This document shows positions 52,734 through 61,385 of a stretch of 64,000 bases of DNA, in pieces (position 1 is the stretch's first letter; every line of letters starts with the position of its first letter). Source of the stretch: Clostridiaceae bacterium (lineage in GTDB: Bacteria; Bacillota; Clostridia; Oscillospirales; Acutalibacteraceae). The position numbers and the translations under genes are program-made. The DNA is taken from NCBI GenBank assembly GCA_016285645.1, contig JAEERC010000045.1, positions 41,961 through 105,960 on the forward strand. The letters are read 5' to 3'. Below the pieces are notes generated by a model. The model saw nothing but the letters and a program-made list of their open reading frames with translations. It made no database searches and was not told the origin of the DNA.

Positions 52734-53420
52734 TTAAAGTTTCGTCACTGCCGATTCTATCATACGGGCGGCGGCGTCAGCCGCTTTCGGGAGAAAATCG
52801 GTGTAGGTCATACTCGCCTCACCGTCGGCGCAGTCCGAAATGGCACGCACAACCGCGAAAGGAACATTGTTGACACGGCAGACCTGACCTATTGAGGCGC
52901 CCTCCATTTCGCAGGCGATGGCGCCGAATGTGCCGACTATTCTGTCCTTTGCTTCCCTGCTCGCTATGAACTGGTCGCCCGAGGCAATAGGACCTGTTTT
53001 AATCTTAACGCCGTCGTTTTCCATACACTCGCTTATAATCTTCACCGCGCGGGGATCACAGGGAATTTTTACCATGTTTACCGCGGGAACAAAGCCCGGC
53101 TCCTCGCCGATGGGAGTCAAGTCGTAGTCGTGCTGGCAGACGCAGTCCGCAACAGCCACATCGCAGACCGAAAGTTCATTTGTGAGCGTGCCGCCCACAC
53201 CCGTGTTTATGATTATATCGGGCTTATATACAACAATCATCGCCTCGGTGCACATGGCGGCGGCTGTTTTGCCTATACCGCATACGGCGGAAACTATCTC
53301 AACGCCGTTGAGCGTTCCCGAAACGAATTCTATGGAGCCGACCACACGCGTTTCCTTATTCTCGGTTTTCGCGCGGATTGCCTCAACCTCAATTTTCATT
53401 GCGCCGATTATACCTATCAT
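52734..53420 (-). CDS. mtnN: MTA/SAH nucleosidase
   Basis: Cleaves methylthioadenosine and S-adenosylhomocysteine to recycle methionine and remove AI-2 precursors. The 228 residues begin MIGIIGAMKIEVEAIR, with the catalytic-site segments GVGGTL, the Met-Glu pair in EMEGASIGQVC and the Asp in AISDCADG. The ribosome site AAAGGAG is strong. It starts 12 bases after the S41-like gene, so the two probably share a transcript. Confidence 0.95.
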   Translation of the reverse strand: MIGIIGAMKIEVEAIRAKTENKETRVVGSIEFVSGTLNGVEIVSAVCGIGKTAAAMCTEAMIVVYKPDIIINTGVGGTLTNELSVCDVAVADCVCQHDYDLTPIGEEPGFVPAVNMVKIPCDPRAVKIISECMENDGVKIKTGPIASGDQFIASREAKDRIVGTFGAIACEMEGASIGQVCRVNNVPFAVVRAISDCADGEASMTYTDFLPKAADAAARMIESAVTKL

Positions 53421-53432
53421 AGTTTTACTCCT

Positions 53433-54638
53433 TTATGAAAATACCGTAAGCGCCTGACGCACCTGAGCGTCATCGGAGGCGGATATGGTCCAGAGATTCA
53501 CCGCGCTGCCCTGGGCAAGTTCGCAGAAGATTGCCGGGTCAAGCCCCGTCTCATCGTAATTGACATCGGGATTGTAGGGCTCGACCTTAGCCACCGTGAG
53601 AATAACAGCGTCGCCGTTGTCGAGGGCGAATGCCCTCTGAGCCGTACCTATACCCTTTGTGGTTGTGCCCACAAGTACAGCCGAACTTATATCCCTGAGG
53701 TCGCAGGCGAAAAGTTCCGCGGCTCCCGCAGTGTTTTCATTTACAAGCACGGCGAATGTTGAGTTTATTGAGCCGCTCTCCGCCGCATAGGCGTCAAGCT
53801 TGTTGCCCGCCTTGTCGTAAGTTACGGCGAGGGTTTTGTTGCCTGACGGCGCGGGAACAATAACATCGAGGGTGCGCGCGGCGTATTCGATTGTGCCTTC
53901 GCTCGTGTTGCGCAGGTCGATTATGAAGCCGACCGCTCCCTTGTCGAGGAGTTCCTTTGTTGCCGAGTCAAACTGGGCGGCTGTGTTTTTATAGAACGCG
54001 GTTATGCGCACAAGCGCTATATTGCCGCTGAGCATTTTGTATGTGACGGTCGGAATGCGGAAGCCGAGCATCGGCTCGGCAGTTGCCTGCTTGCCGTCGC
54101 GGGAATAGACGATTTCAACGCTGCTGAGTTTGCCGCCGTAAAGCTGCTTTTCAAGCTCGCGGCAGTTCGCCTTTGTTACCTCCGTGCCCTCAATGCGCAC
54201 AATTATATCGCCCTTCTTCAGACCTACCGTTTCGGCGGGCGAACCCTCATAGACATAGACCACCGAAAGTTTTCCGCTCATTTCGTCAATCTCGGTTTCA
54301 ATGCCGATGCCCGTAAGTTCGCCGTTTAAACGCTCCTTATATTCGGCGTACTCCTCGCTTGAGAGATATTTGCTGTTGCGGTCGCCCAGGCCGTTGACAT
54401 AACCCTCAACAAGTGTGGCGGTTATTTTTGATGTCTTGTTGTCCACCGTGCCGTAGAAATAGTTGGAAACTATGCTGTTTATCTCCTCTATGGCGGCGGA
54501 GGCGGAGGTTCGCAGGGAGAGGTTTGTGATTATTGAATTGTAAAGGGTGCGGGACATTGCCATTGTGACGGTAAAGGTCACGGCGACCGCGAGAATCACG
54601 ATTGCTATGGCAAGCCCGGTTGAGATTTTTTTGTTCAT
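53433..54638 (-). CDS. S41 (Ctp)-family protease homolog lacking catalytic Ser and Lys
   Basis: A 401-residue protein with an N-terminal TM helix (residues 9-28), a PDZ domain (about 105-185, ELTGIGIETEIDE then GSPAETVGLKKGDIIVRIEGT) and an S41 protease-like domain. Aligned by eye to CtpA/CtpB, the nucleophile Ser of the SASASE motif is Gly305 in NTAGAAE, and the Lys of GKG is Ile330 in KGIGTAQ; only the Gln334 position remains. The spacing Gly305 to Ile330 is 25, as in active enzymes, so the alignment is firm. Probably a dead protease that binds peptides or regulates its neighbours. It lies downstream of pcsB/ftsX/ftsE. Confidence 0.85.
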   Translation of the reverse strand: MNKKISTGLAIAIVILAVAVTFTVTMAMSRTLYNSIITNLSLRTSASAAIEEINSIVSNYFYGTVDNKTSKITATLVEGYVNGLGDRNSKYLSSEEYAEYKERLNGELTGIGIETEIDEMSGKLSVVYVYEGSPAETVGLKKGDIIVRIEGTEVTKANCRELEKQLYGGKLSSVEIVYSRDGKQATAEPMLGFRIPTVTYKMLSGNIALVRITAFYKNTAAQFDSATKELLDKGAVGFIIDLRNTSEGTIEYAARTLDVIVPAPSGNKTLAVTYDKAGNKLDAYAAESGSINSTFAVLVNENTAGAAELFACDLRDISSAVLVGTTTKGIGTAQRAFALDNGDAVILTVAKVEPYNPDVNYDETGLDPAIFCELAQGSAVNLWTISASDDAQVRQALTVFS

Positions 54639-54663
54639 ATCATCATTCCCGTTGCTATACTGT

Positions 54664-54701
54664 AAAAAAGGGCTGCCGGAAATATCCTTTAGCCCTTTTA
54701 T
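54664..54701 (-). terminator. Terminator-like hairpin between pcsB-type and S41-like genes
   Basis: On the minus strand AAAAGGGCT (54691-54699) pairs with AGCCCTTTT (54666-54674), followed by TTA. It probably separates the division module from the S41-like gene or lowers its transcription. Confidence 0.65.
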
Positions 54702-54716
54702 AAATCTTATGTATTA

Positions 54717-56099
54717 TTACGGTGAAACATAGTTTTCGGGGTTGACTCTCGAAACGGAGCCGTCCGCGTTTTTGATTCTGACTTCGAAGTGAAGGTGATA
54801 GCCGGTTGTATTGCCCGTAAGACCGATTTCGGCTATCTTCTGACCCTGGCGTACAATCTGACCTTCGCTTACCACAATGCGCTTGCAGTGGCAGTAGAGA
54901 GTCATAAGACCGTCGCCGTGGTCGATAATGCAGTAGTTGCCGTAGCCGTAGTTGTAGCCGCCGTCATTTACCGCGAGAATGACCTTGCCGCTCTGCGCCG
55001 CGACAACATCCTTGCCGTTTGAAATGTTGCTGCCGTTTGAGTCGCGCACGACAATGTCGGTGCCCCAGTGCCTGGAGCCGTCGGAGTAGTAGCCGTAGTG
55101 GCAGGTGATGCCGGTGTTCTGGTAGGGAACGGGCCATATAAGGCTGTTGCTTGTACGCACCGCCTGAATCGCCTCGTCAACCTCTTCGCCCTTGGCGGAA
55201 CCGTTCTCCTCGATGTAGTTATCAATCTGCTTGGAGAGGATTTCCATCTCCTGGCGCTGCTTGGCTATCTGCTTGCGGTACGCTTCGCTGTCCTCATCAA
55301 GTTCGCTGATGATTTCGTTGACTTCTGCGTATTTGTTGTTGAGCGACGCCTTTTTGCTGGACGCTGCCGAGCGGCTGTCCTCAAGATCGTTCTGGTTTGA
55401 GTTGAGTTCGCTCATTTTGGTGTCGAGCAGGCCCTTTTTGAGCTGAAGATCCGCCTTCTGGACTTCCGCCTTCTCCTTGAGTTCGTTCAACTGCTTGGTC
55501 TTCTGTTCGAGGTCCTTTATGAGTTTTTCGTCGTTTTCGGAAACGCGGCTCATAAGTTCAAGGCGGGCAAGGAAGGAGGAGAGATTGTCGGCGGTGAGAA
55601 GGATTTCAAGCATGGAGGCGTTGCCGCCCGTCATATAGTCCTCTCTTATACGTTGGCGGAGCGCCTCTTCGGTATCCGCCGCGAGCACCTGCGCCTCTTC
55701 AATCTGACCTTCGAGCGACTTTATGCTGTCCTGAACATCGCCTATCTGGCCGTTGAGTGTTGAAATCTGAGGTCTTAACTCGTTGATGCTGTCGTCGAGA
55801 AGACCGATTCTTTCATCGAGGATTTCAATCTGCCCCTTGATGGCGTCAATCTGACCGTTTATGGTTTCGAGTTTCTGCTCGTTTGTGACAATATCCTTTT
55901 CAACCTGCGCGAGCTTTTTCTCGTTCTTTTCAACTTCTTTTTCAAGTTCGCTGTATTCGTTTTTGAGTTCCTCAAGCGACTCCTGAGCCGAGACGGGCGC
56001 CTTTGTGAAAACGACCGCCGGTACCGCGAGAGCCACGCAGAGAAGAGCGCTGATAACTCTTACGATTATCTTTTTATTAAAGGTCTTCAAGTTCAACAA
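54717..56099 (-). CDS. PcsB/EnvC-type murein hydrolase: coiled coil plus M23 (LytM) domain
   Basis: Cell-separation peptidoglycan hydrolase of 460 residues, normally controlled by FtsEX. A signal peptide (about residues 1-38, cut after VSA) is followed by a long coiled coil (about 40-300) with repeated Glu/Lys/Leu heptads. The C-terminal LytM domain has HWGTD (zinc His and Asp), YCHC and HLHFEV, so the metal site is intact and the enzyme should be active. It starts at a TTG inside the end of ftsX (23-base overlap), with GGAAGG nearby. Confidence 0.9.
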   Translation of the reverse strand: MLNLKTFNKKIIVRVISALLCVALAVPAVVFTKAPVSAQESLEELKNEYSELEKEVEKNEKKLAQVEKDIVTNEQKLETINGQIDAIKGQIEILDERIGLLDDSINELRPQISTLNGQIGDVQDSIKSLEGQIEEAQVLAADTEEALRQRIREDYMTGGNASMLEILLTADNLSSFLARLELMSRVSENDEKLIKDLEQKTKQLNELKEKAEVQKADLQLKKGLLDTKMSELNSNQNDLEDSRSAASSKKASLNNKYAEVNEIISELDEDSEAYRKQIAKQRQEMEILSKQIDNYIEENGSAKGEEVDEAIQAVRTSNSLIWPVPYQNTGITCHYGYYSDGSRHWGTDIVVRDSNGSNISNGKDVVAAQSGKVILAVNDGGYNYGYGNYCIIDHGDGLMTLYCHCKRIVVSEGQIVRQGQKIAEIGLTGNTTGYHLHFEVRIKNADGSVSRVNPENYVSP

Positions 56100-57000
56100 A
56101 CTTCCTTTCCTTAAGATATTTGCGTATGGATGTTGCTGAGCCGAAAATGCCGGTGAATATGCCGAGAATCAGGAACGCGCCGAGCAGGTAGGGGAGATAG
56201 ACCGTAATATCCACACCCTTGCCCATAATGCTGAACGAGCGTGAGAGGAAGCGCATACCCAGCGTGTAAACGCCCCAGATTGCGAGCGTTGAGATTATGC
56301 CGGAGATTATGCCTATCAGTACGCCCTCAACGAGGAAGGGCCACCGTATGAAGCGGTTTGTGGCGCCGACGCTCTTCATAATGCTGATTTCCAGCCTGCG
56401 GCTGAACATTGTGATTTTGACCGTGTTCGAAATGATGAAAAGCGAAACGATGAACAGCAGCGCGATAATCACAAGGCTGACTACGGAAATCGCCTTTTTC
56501 GCCGAGGCAAGCTTGCTTGCGAGATCGCTGTTTTCACGCGTGCGCATTACATTGTCGAGCCCCTTTATCTGCGCGACTGTCTGCGAGAACTGAGTCATAT
56601 CAAGCACGGTTACTATATATGAGTCGGGCAGAGGATTCTCAAGCCCGTCAAGGTATTCCGCGTTGTCGTATTCCTTTTTGATTTCCTCAAACGCCTCGTC
56701 CTTCGATTTGAAATCGCAGGATTTGACATTGGGTAAATTCATTATTTCCGTTTTGAGGTTTACGACCTCAACGGCGTCGGTGTCGTCCTCAATATATACA
56801 AGAATGACGTTTTCCTGCTCTATGCCGGCAACCATTGCCTCAATGTTGGTGTAAATCATGAACGCTATGCCCATAAGGAACATACTGCTGAAAAGCACGG
56901 TTATTGACGCGAAGGTCATAAGCTTGTTGACACGCAGGTTTCTGAAGCCCTCTTTTGTGAGGTAGCCGAGGCTGCTGCCCGATGACTTGCTTTTTTTCAT
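56077..57000 (-). CDS. ftsX: FtsX, membrane subunit of the FtsEX complex
   Basis: A 307-residue membrane protein that transmits FtsE ATPase cycles to an extracellular hydrolase. Topology is four TM segments: one near residues 25-50, an extracellular domain (about 55-165), then three more (about 170-195, 220-245, 270-295). Family sequences GYLTKEGFRNLRVNKLMTFAS and SIMKSVGATNRFIRWPFLVEG are clear. It overlaps ftsE by four bases and the M23 gene by 23. Confidence 0.95.
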   Translation of the reverse strand: MKKSKSSGSSLGYLTKEGFRNLRVNKLMTFASITVLFSSMFLMGIAFMIYTNIEAMVAGIEQENVILVYIEDDTDAVEVVNLKTEIMNLPNVKSCDFKSKDEAFEEIKKEYDNAEYLDGLENPLPDSYIVTVLDMTQFSQTVAQIKGLDNVMRTRENSDLASKLASAKKAISVVSLVIIALLFIVSLFIISNTVKITMFSRRLEISIMKSVGATNRFIRWPFLVEGVLIGIISGIISTLAIWGVYTLGMRFLSRSFSIMGKGVDITVYLPYLLGAFLILGIFTGIFGSATSIRKYLKERKFVELEDL

Positions 57001-57797
57001 TGCGCATCACCTCCGTCCGGAGTGAATGATTCGAAGGCAACGGGCTGCGCTCCGAAATCAATGGTCTCTTCAACGGGAGCCGAGTTCATCTCAGCCGCGG
57101 CGTTGATGTGAGCCGTCGCTATATCGCTTACAAGCGGGCCGCCGTCGGATACGACATTGCCCTTGTCAAGAATAATTACTCGTCTGTCAAACTGCCTTAC
57201 AAGCTCGTGCTCGTGGGTTACCATAATTACAGTGGCGCCGTTTTCGTTGAGTTTCATAAGAAGGTCGACTATTTCGTAACTCATCTGAGGGTCAACGTTA
57301 CCGGTGGGCTCGTCGGCGATTATTATTTTCGCGTTGTTGGCGAGAGCGCGCGCAAGGGCGACTCTCTGCTGCTCGCCGCCCGAAAGCTCGTTGGGCATGG
57401 ACCTCGCCTTCTGCGGCAGACCCATAAGCGAGAGAACATAGGGAACGCGCTTTCTGATAAGTTTTTCCCTTGTGCCGATAACGCGCATTGCGAACGCCAC
57501 ATTGTCGAACACCGTCATTGTGGGTATAAGTCTGAAATCCTGGAAAACAACACCGAGCTTGCGGCGGAAATAGGGTATTTTCCTTTTTCTCAGTTTGTTT
57601 AAGACAACGCCGTCAACCGTAATTGTGCCTTTTGAAGGAACCTCTTCACGCATCATAAGCTTGAGGAAGGTGCTCTTGCCGGCTCCCGATGAGCCGACGA
57701 CGAAAACAAATTCCCCGTCTTCAATGGAGATGTTCACATCTTTGAGGGCGGTTGTGCCGTTATCGTATTTCTTGGTAACATCCTTAAATTCAATCAT
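56997..57797 (-). CDS. ftsE: FtsE, ATPase subunit of the FtsEX complex
   Basis: Cytoplasmic ABC ATPase that works with FtsX in division. The 266 residues have Walker A GSSGAGKST (35-43), the signature LSGGEQQR, Walker B IIIADEPTGNVD and the switch His in MVTHEHE. The last 40 or so residues (from about 225) are an acidic extension with no clear domain, longer than in E. coli FtsE (222 residues). It leads the ftsE-ftsX-pcsB-type unit. No clear promoter could be placed in the 97-base gap upstream. Confidence 0.96.
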   Translation of the reverse strand: MIEFKDVTKKYDNGTTALKDVNISIEDGEFVFVVGSSGAGKSTFLKLMMREEVPSKGTITVDGVVLNKLRKRKIPYFRRKLGVVFQDFRLIPTMTVFDNVAFAMRVIGTREKLIRKRVPYVLSLMGLPQKARSMPNELSGGEQQRVALARALANNAKIIIADEPTGNVDPQMSYEIVDLLMKLNENGATVIMVTHEHELVRQFDRRVIILDKGNVVSDGGPLVSDIATAHINAAAEMNSAPVEETIDFGAQPVAFESFTPDGGDAQ

Positions 57798-57894
57798 AAC
57801 GATTACCTTTCCTTCTTGTTCCGTGCTGCCCCTTCCACTCTGCGGGCAATAACCGGAAATACGATTTTAAGATTTGAACTTTGATTATTAACTT

Positions 57895-58977
57895 TTAAAA
57901 CTTCGTGGGCGCGGAATCGAGATATTTCTTGACCATAAGCGCCACTTTGAACACTATCGCGTCGTCAAACGAGCGAAGGTCGAGACCCGTTATCTTCTTG
58001 ATTTTCTCAAGACGGTAAACGAGGGTGTTGCGGTGAACGAAAAGTTTGCGCGAGGTTTCCGAAACATTCAGGTTGTTCTCAAAAAACTTCTGAATGGTGA
58101 AAAGCGTTTCGCTGTCAAGACTCTCAATTGAGCCGCGGCGGAAGACCTCGTGAAGGAACATATCGCACAGCGTTGTGGGAAGCTGATAGATAAGACGGGC
58201 GATGCCGAGGTGGTCATAGCCGATTATCGTCTTCTCCGTGTCGAACACCTTGCCGACCTCGAGAGCGATCTGCGCCTCCTTGAACGAACGCGCGAGGTCT
58301 CTCATATTGTCAACGCAGGTGCCTATGCCCACAAGGGCGTGCACATAGAGTTCCGTTGTGAGGGCGTCGATAATCGAACGCGCGAGTTTTTCGAGGTCGC
58401 CGGGTTCAATGCCCGCGCGCACTTCCTTGACTATCGCTATATCGCTCTCGCTTATGCTTATGACAAAATCCTTCGCCTTATCGGGGAAAAGATTCTGAAT
58501 GGCGTTGTAAACGGAGGCGTCGTTGTGGCCGTCGGTTCTCACAAGCAGAGCCACGCGGCTGACCTCGCCGTTGAAATGGAGTTCACGCGCCTGAACGTAG
58601 ATATCCCCGGGAAGAATATTGTCGAGTATGACATTCTTTATGAAATTGCTGCGGTCGAATTTTTCATCGTAGTACTGCTTGATTGTTTCGAGCGAAACGC
58701 AGCACAGCCCCGCGAATTTTACCGCTTCCTCATCAATGCCCTCAACGAACACGGCATAGTCGGTCTGCACATGAGACTTGAAGCTCAGGTAGGTGTAGCC
58801 GTCAATGATGTGAATTTCGTTGTCAGCAAATATCGGCGCGGCGTTGGGAATGACTTCGCCTATGCGGCCGAGTTCGCTCGCGGAGATAACGGCGCCGGTG
58901 TCGTCAATAACGCCGAGTTCTCTGCCCGCAGCGTCCTTCATCTGCTTGATAAGGCCTTGAAAAAGTCTGTTTGACAT
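57895..58977 (-). CDS. CdaR/PucR-family transcriptional regulator
   Basis: A 360-residue regulator with the C-terminal PucR-type helix-turn-helix (NLNVSETSRKLFVHRNTLVY, then RLEKIKKITGLDLRSF). The middle part (about 135-250) resembles the GGDEF-like CdaR region, and the N-terminal 120 residues look like a sensor domain (GVIDDTGAVISASELGRIGEVI, with many short strands). CdaR members respond to sugar diacids and PucR to purine breakdown; the ligand is not clear here. A direct repeat lies in its promoter. It stands between ftsE and murA with no obvious metabolic partner. Confidence 0.88.
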   Translation of the reverse strand: MSNRLFQGLIKQMKDAAGRELGVIDDTGAVISASELGRIGEVIPNAAPIFADNEIHIIDGYTYLSFKSHVQTDYAVFVEGIDEEAVKFAGLCCVSLETIKQYYDEKFDRSNFIKNVILDNILPGDIYVQARELHFNGEVSRVALLVRTDGHNDASVYNAIQNLFPDKAKDFVISISESDIAIVKEVRAGIEPGDLEKLARSIIDALTTELYVHALVGIGTCVDNMRDLARSFKEAQIALEVGKVFDTEKTIIGYDHLGIARLIYQLPTTLCDMFLHEVFRRGSIESLDSETLFTIQKFFENNLNVSETSRKLFVHRNTLVYRLEKIKKITGLDLRSFDDAIVFKVALMVKKYLDSAPTKF

Positions 58978-59013
58978 TAAAGTTCCTGCCCCTCTGAAGT
59001 ATTTGGAATTGCC

Positions 59014-59070
59014 ATTTTATACAATTTGCCGGCAATAGTTATATACATTTTACACAATTCCGGGCACAAT
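59014..59070 (-). repeat. 33-bp-spaced direct repeat in the regulator promoter region
   Basis: ATTTTATACAATT at 59014 and ATTTTACACAATT at 59047 are near-identical, 33 bases apart (about three helical turns), and each is followed by a CCGG or CGGG core. On the minus strand the second copy supplies a -10 (TAAAAT, 59047-59052) with TTGCAA (59070-59075) at 17 bases. They look like twin binding sites or tandem promoters for the CdaR-type gene. Confidence 0.5.
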
Positions 59071-59075
59071 TGCAA
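59047..59075 (-). promoter_or_regulatory. Candidate promoter of the CdaR/PucR-family gene
   Basis: Minus-strand TTGCAA (59070-59075), 17-base spacer, TAAAAT (59047-59052). About 70 bases before the start codon. Confidence 0.55.
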
Positions 59076-59091
59076 TAGTAAAATATAATTT

Positions 59092-59112
59092 ATTTGTAAA
59101 CTTTTTACAAAT
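59092..59112. promoter_or_regulatory. 21-bp inverted repeat between the regulator gene and murA
   Basis: ATTTGTAAA-CTT-TTTACAAAT, 9-bp perfect arms and 3-base centre, matching the architecture of the repeat at 16392-16412. It lies upstream of both divergent promoters. Candidate operator; the binding protein is unknown. Confidence 0.5.
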
Positions 59113-59173
59113 TATTACAAAATTGACATAAAAAATGTTGCAAAAAATACTTTTCAAACCCAATATATTGTGT

Positions 59174-59179
59174 TATAAT
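59174..59179 (+). promoter_or_regulatory. -10 element of murA
   Basis: TATAAT about 65 bases before the chosen murA start. The -35 is poor (TTTTCA at 17 bases), so an activator or a second promoter is possible. Confidence 0.5.
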
Positions 59180-59244
59180 TTTCTGCAGACCCAAGAGGTC
59201 AGTGTATGAGCGGAACAAAATCAAACCGAAACAGGAGCTTCTGT

Positions 59245-60537
59245 ATGGAAAAATTTGTTATCAACGGCGGAACCGAGCTTCACGGCACCGTCAATATAAG
59301 CGGGGCGAAAAACGCGGCTGTCGCGATTATCCCCGCGGCGATTCTCTGCAACGGAATATGCACAATCGAAAACATTCCCACATCCATAAGCGATGTTACA
59401 ATGATGCTCCGCATTCTCGAATCCGTAGGGGCGAAACTTCGCCTTATTGACAAAAACACCATTGAAATCGATTCCACGGCGGTAAACTCCGACTTTGTGT
59501 GCTATGAATACACAAAGCATTTACGCGCTTCATATTATCTTCTCGGCGCGCTGCTCGGCAGATTCTCGAGCGCGAGAGTCGCCATGCCCGGCGGCTGCGA
59601 CCTCGGCGTAAGACCGATTGACCAGCACATAAAGGGCTTTGAGGCGCTCGGCGCGACGGTTAAAATCGAGGAGAACGCCATTGTTAACGCGAAGGCGGAG
59701 GAGCTCACCGGCGGCCACGTCTATCTCGATGTTGTCTCGGTCGGCGCCACAATCAACATAATGCTCGCCGCCGTGTGCGCAAACGGCAAAACGATTATTG
59801 AAAACGCCGCGAGGGAGCCGCACATCGTTGACCTCGCGAACTTCCTCAACACAATGGGCGCGGACATCCGCGGAGCGGGCACCGATGTTATAAAAATCAG
59901 AGGCGTTGAGGAACTCCACGGCTGCCAGTATTCGATTATTCCCGACCAGATTGAAGCGGGAACATATATGCTCGCCGCCGCCGCTACAAACGGCGATGTC
60001 ATAATAAACAACGTCATCCCCAAGCACCTTGAGTCCATTTCCACAAAACTGCTTGAATGCGGCGTGACCGTTGAGGAATATGACGAGTGCATACGCGTGT
60101 GCGGCAACGGCAGAGTATCCCGATGCAATATAAAAACAATGCCCCACCCCGGCTTCCCGACCGATATGCAGCCGCAGATGGCTGTGCTGCTCTCGGTGGC
60201 GAAGGGCACAAGCATAATCTCCGAGGGTATATGGGAAAACCGCTACCGCTATGTTGACCAGCTTATGAGGATGGGCGCTTCCATCAAGGTTGACGGCAAG
60301 CTGGCGGTAATCGAAGGCGTTGACCACCTGAACGGCGCTCCCGTAAGGGCAGACGACCTGAGAGCGGGCGCGGCGATGATCATAGCCGGGCTTATGGCAA
60401 ACGGCACAACCGAAATAGAGGACATCCTCCACATTGACCGCGGTTATGAATATGTTGTTGAAAAACTCACGGGGCTCGGCGCGGACATAAAACGAATTGA
60501 AACGCCCGACCCGGTCCGCATTTCAAACGCGGGTTAA
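59245..60537 (+). CDS. murA: UDP-N-acetylglucosamine 1-carboxyvinyltransferase
   Basis: First committed step of peptidoglycan precursor synthesis; cytosolic. The 430 residues from the ATG at 59245 start [21 protein letters not shown] carries the substrate Lys22, and the catalytic Cys118 is in [13 protein letters not shown] (so fosfomycin-sensitive type). An ATG at 59206, with a weaker AGAGGT site, would add 13 residues; I prefer 59245 because AGGAG precedes it and homologs begin there. Monocistronic, with a terminator after it. Confidence 0.95.
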   Translation: MEKFVINGGTELHGTVNISGAKNAAVAIIPAAILCNGICTIENIPTSISDVTMMLRILESVGAKLRLIDKNTIEIDSTAVNSDFVCYEYTKHLRASYYLLGALLGRFSSARVAMPGGCDLGVRPIDQHIKGFEALGATVKIEENAIVNAKAEELTGGHVYLDVVSVGATINIMLAAVCANGKTIIENAAREPHIVDLANFLNTMGADIRGAGTDVIKIRGVEELHGCQYSIIPDQIEAGTYMLAAAATNGDVIINNVIPKHLESISTKLLECGVTVEEYDECIRVCGNGRVSRCNIKTMPHPGFPTDMQPQMAVLLSVAKGTSIISEGIWENRYRYVDQLMRMGASIKVDGKLAVIEGVDHLNGAPVRADDLRAGAAMIIAGLMANGTTEIEDILHIDRGYEYVVEKLTGLGADIKRIETPDPVRISNAG

Positions 60538-60548
60538 AAAATACAGAC

Positions 60549-60576
60549 AGGCGGGAAATCCCGCCTTGTTTTTTTA
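60549..60576 (+). terminator. Terminator after murA
   Basis: AGGCGGG-AAAT-CCCGCCT stem followed by TGTTTTTTT. It ends 14 bases before the next start codon. Confidence 0.8.
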
Positions 60577-60589
60577 CGGAAGGTATATT

Positions 60590-61375
60590 ATGGCAAGATT
60601 CTGCTCGCTTTTTTCATCCAGCAGCGGCAACTGCACCTATGTCGGCTCATCGGGCGCGAACCTGCTTTTTGATGTGGGAATGAACGCGAAACAGACCGAA
60701 CTGGCGCTGGGTGAAATCGGTGTTGACCCGTCGGATATAGACGCGGTTTTCATAACACACGAACACACCGACCACATCTGCGGCGTGCGCGTTTTCGCCG
60801 CGCGCTACGGCATTAAAATATACGCCCTGCCGGGCACGATAAACGCTATGCTCTCCATGAACGCGCTCAATGATAAAAACGATTTTGAAGCGATAGGCGA
60901 CAAACCCGTTGAGGTTGGCGGCTTCTGCGTAAGGCCGTTCCGCACTCAGCACGACGCCGCCGAAAGCTGCGGCTACACAATGATAACCCCCGACTCGAAA
61001 AGAATATCAATCTGCACGGACCTGGGCACGGTCACGGATACCGTTATGGAAAACATCTACGGCAGCGACCTTGTTCTGCTCGAGTCAAATCACGATGTGA
61101 ATATGCTCAGAAACGGCCCCTACCCCTACCCTCTCAAGCGCCGCATTCTCTCGGATTACGGGCACCTTTCAAACGACTGCTGCGCCGAAACGGCGGTTAA
61201 ACTTGTTGAGGGCGGAACAACCCGCCTGTTTCTCGGGCATCTGAGCAAGGAAAACAACATTCCCGCCCTCGCCCTTGCCGCCACAAAAAGCGCTCTCGAA
61301 TCGGCGGGAGCGGTCGAAAACTCCGACTATCTTCTCGGAATAGCGGCAAGCGAGCGGAAAATCACCGCTTTTTAA
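60590..61375 (+). CDS. YycJ/WalJ-type MBL-fold metallo-hydrolase
   Basis: A 261-residue metallo-beta-lactamase-fold protein of the YycJ (WalJ) type, started at the ATG at 60590 behind GGAAGG. The signature MARFCSLFSSSSGNCTYVGS, the metal motif ITHEHTDH, the later CTDLGTV and the LGHLSKENN ending are conserved. Family members act as 5'-3' DNA exonucleases, proposed for mismatch-repair strand removal. In many Firmicutes it sits in the walRK operon, which is not here. The rsuA-like gene follows after ten bases. Confidence 0.9.
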   Translation: MARFCSLFSSSSGNCTYVGSSGANLLFDVGMNAKQTELALGEIGVDPSDIDAVFITHEHTDHICGVRVFAARYGIKIYALPGTINAMLSMNALNDKNDFEAIGDKPVEVGGFCVRPFRTQHDAAESCGYTMITPDSKRISICTDLGTVTDTVMENIYGSDLVLLESNHDVNMLRNGPYPYPLKRRILSDYGHLSNDCCAETAVKLVEGGTTRLFLGHLSKENNIPALALAATKSALESAGAVENSDYLLGIAASERKITAF

Positions 61376-61385
61376 AGGAGCTTTT

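Noticed and set aside
59530..60432. 300-codon open frame opposite murA
   Set aside because: murA is certain and fully covers it; the opposite frame shows low-complexity His/Val-rich sequence without motifs.
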